NCBI RefSeq assembly: GCF_025566885.1
Contig: NZ_JAOQJQ010000004.1
Span: 298,552-362,551 of the forward strand
From: Brotonthovivens ammoniilytica
Lineage (GTDB): Bacteria > Bacillota > Clostridia > Lachnospirales > Lachnospiraceae
DNA length: 64,000 nt
Direction of reading: 5' to 3'
Shown here piece by piece: positions 63,197 to 64,000 of the stretch (positions are counted from its first letter, which is position 1; every line of letters starts with the position of its first letter). The translations under genes and the position numbers were made by a program. Under the pieces are notes generated by a model. The model saw only the letters and a list, made by a program, of their open reading frames with translations, searched no databases and had not been told where the DNA came from.

Positions 63197-63278
63197 TGGA
63201 TGGAGGTGGATTCGAACCACCGAAGCAATTTGCAGCAGATTTACAGTCTGTCCCCTTTGGCCACTCGGGAATCCATCC
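63197..63278 (-). tRNA. tRNA-Tyr (GTA)
   Basis: A class II tRNA with a long variable arm, 82 nt; anticodon GTA; acceptor GGATGGA/TCCATCC. Confidence 0.94.
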
Positions 63279-63322
63279 ATTAACACTATACAACATTTTA
63301 CAATAAAACATGCATAATGTAA

Positions 63323-63395
63323 AGCCGATGATCGGACTCGAACCGATAACCTGCTGATTACAAATCAGCTGCTCTGCCAATTGAGCCACATCGGC
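63323..63395 (-). tRNA. tRNA-Thr (TGT)
   Basis: Anticodon loop TTTGTAA; acceptor GCCGATG/CATCGGC; a degenerate copy of its 5' part lies at 63480-63500. Confidence 0.94.
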
Positions 63396-63403
63396 GTATG
63401 CTA

Positions 63404-63500
63404 TTTGTCGCAGCTGATTTACAATCAGTCTGCTTATATCTACGCTTGACTCATTCCAATCCTCAATTGTCTTGAATTGAGCCACACCGGCATATTTAAT
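63404..63500 (-). pseudogene. Remnant of a tRNA-Thr-like gene
   Basis: On the minus strand the 5' end (near 63497 down to 63477) matches the intact tRNA-Thr 5' end and flank at about 19 of 21 bases (GCCGGTGTGGCTCAATT against GCCGATGTGGCTCAATT). An anticodon-arm-like segment CTGATTGTAAATCAG follows after about 45 unrelated bases. The T arm and 3' acceptor are missing. It could be a duplication scar or an old attachment-site remnant. Confidence 0.55.
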
Positions 63501-63513
63501 TTTCGAAAATCAA

Positions 63514-63586
63514 TGGGACCTACAGGGCTCGAACCTGTGACCCTCTGCTTGTAAGGCAGATGCTCTCCCAGCTGAGCTAAGATCCC
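63514..63586 (-). tRNA. tRNA-Val (TAC)
   Basis: Anticodon loop CTTACAA; acceptor GGGATCT/AGGTCCC; no encoded CCA. Confidence 0.95.
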
Positions 63587-63591
63587 ATTAA

Positions 63592-63665
63592 CGACCCAGA
63601 TCGGACTCGAACCGACGACCTCCGCCGTGACAGGGCGGCGCTCTAACCAACTGAGCCACTAGGCC
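63592..63665 (-). tRNA. tRNA-Asp (GTC)
   Basis: Anticodon loop CTGTCAC; discriminator G, as expected for tRNA-Asp. First of the array after the 23S gene. Confidence 0.95.
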
Positions 63666-63906
63666 ATTAAAGGTATATACCTTCAAAACTTCATACAGAT
63701 TTCCGTGAAAGCATTCCAGACATGTTTAAGGAAGTTCGATTCACTAAAACCATTTTCCTTTTTTGAAACCGGGTCACCTCAAAAGCTTCGCTTTCTCGGT
63801 GCCATTTGCTCTGCAAATACCTTTCCTTCAACCAGCTCCCACAGCTCAGAAAATAACTTTTCTTCCCTGTGCTCCCGGTTTCGGAAACCCGCTTTCTTCC
63901 CTTTTT
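63666..63906 (-). other. Spacer between 23S rRNA and the tRNA array
   Basis: About 240 bp with no 5S gene and no credible coding frame. GAAACCGGG (63765-63773) and CCCGGTTTC (63874-63882) can form a long-range stem that encloses smaller hairpins such as AAAGCTTCGCTTT and GCAAAT-loop structures; an rRNA processing stalk is likely. Confidence 0.6.
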
Positions 63907-64000
63907 GGTCAAGCCCTCGGACGATTAGTATCAGTCAGCTCCATACATTACTGCACTTCCACCTCTGACCTATCTACCTCATACTCTCTAAGGGTCCTTA
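63907..64000 (-). rRNA. 23S rRNA, 3' end (partial)
   Basis: Minus-strand reading gives TGATACTAATCGTCCGAGGG and CTTGACC, the characteristic 3' terminus of 23S rRNA; the remainder is beyond the right edge. The end near 63907 is approximate by a few bases. Confidence 0.92.

Noticed and set aside
63171..63485. 104-codon minus-strand open frame across the tRNA array
   Set aside because: It runs through the tRNA-Tyr and tRNA-Thr genes, so it is a by-product of structural RNA genes.
63691..63968. Open frames in the 23S spacer
   Set aside because: They run into 23S rRNA or through the likely processing stem.

Overview
The window looks like chromosomal DNA of a spore-forming, low-to-moderate GC Firmicute, most likely a Lachnospiraceae (class Clostridia). 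Support comes from sporulation genes (spoIIE, yabP, yabQ, a CotS-type coat kinase), a T-box in front of an archaeal-type prolyl-tRNA synthetase, a paired GlgC/GlgD, an NADP-type glutamate dehydrogenase, two Feo iron systems and Firmicute-style synteny. Family-level placement is inference; no species marker was compared. Nearly all genes lie on the minus strand. Many starts given here are re-chosen from Shine-Dalgarno sites and 4-nt overlaps, so they are shorter than the longest open frames.

Layout: 1-6140 is the hup-rqcP-yabP-yabQ-divIC-spoIIE-tilS-hpt-ftsH block known from Bacillus, read on the minus strand. 6298-14255 carries a phosphoglucomutase, a spore-coat kinase, the CCA-adding enzyme, proS with its T-box leader, an AI-2E-type membrane protein and a short RluA pseudouridine synthase. 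14275-16465 is an OmpR-type two-component pair. 16797-28351 holds metK, murA, a shikimate kinase, pth-mfd-PPIase and glgC-glgD. 28352-34023, on the plus strand, has a tandem structured repeat, murC, a dense cluster of DnaA boxes, the helicase-loading pair dnaD-dnaI and a divergent PRPP synthase. 34208-38524 has an HPr-like protein without the catalytic histidine, a cation efflux protein, gdhA and an FtsL-like protein.

38973-48904 is an iron and replication region. A plus-strand feoAB and a minus-strand feoA-feoA-feoB-Cys-rich-fur operon flank dtxR/dnaB/rplI/gdpP. Both feo promoters carry the same GTTAG-N6-CTAAC type of dyad, probably the site of the DtxR-family regulator. 49159-53528 holds a radical SAM protein, a flippase-like membrane protein and a membrane-anchored glycerophosphodiesterase, possibly a lipid-modifying unit. 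The radical SAM promoter shares a 48-bp block with the metK promoter. 53707-62100 has acetyltransferases, a MATE exporter, phosphatases, a patatin, LuxR and LysR regulators, a gamma-carbonic anhydrase and a short-chain dehydrogenase.

62324-63665 is an array of 13 minus-strand tRNA genes, none encoding CCA, downstream of a 23S rRNA whose 3' end enters at the right edge. No 5S gene is visible between them. The most unusual non-coding content is (i) a modular hairpin repeat at five intergenic sites, (ii) a 128-bp structured tandem repeat before murC, (iii) the metK/radical-SAM promoter block, and (iv) back-to-back DnaA boxes before dnaD.
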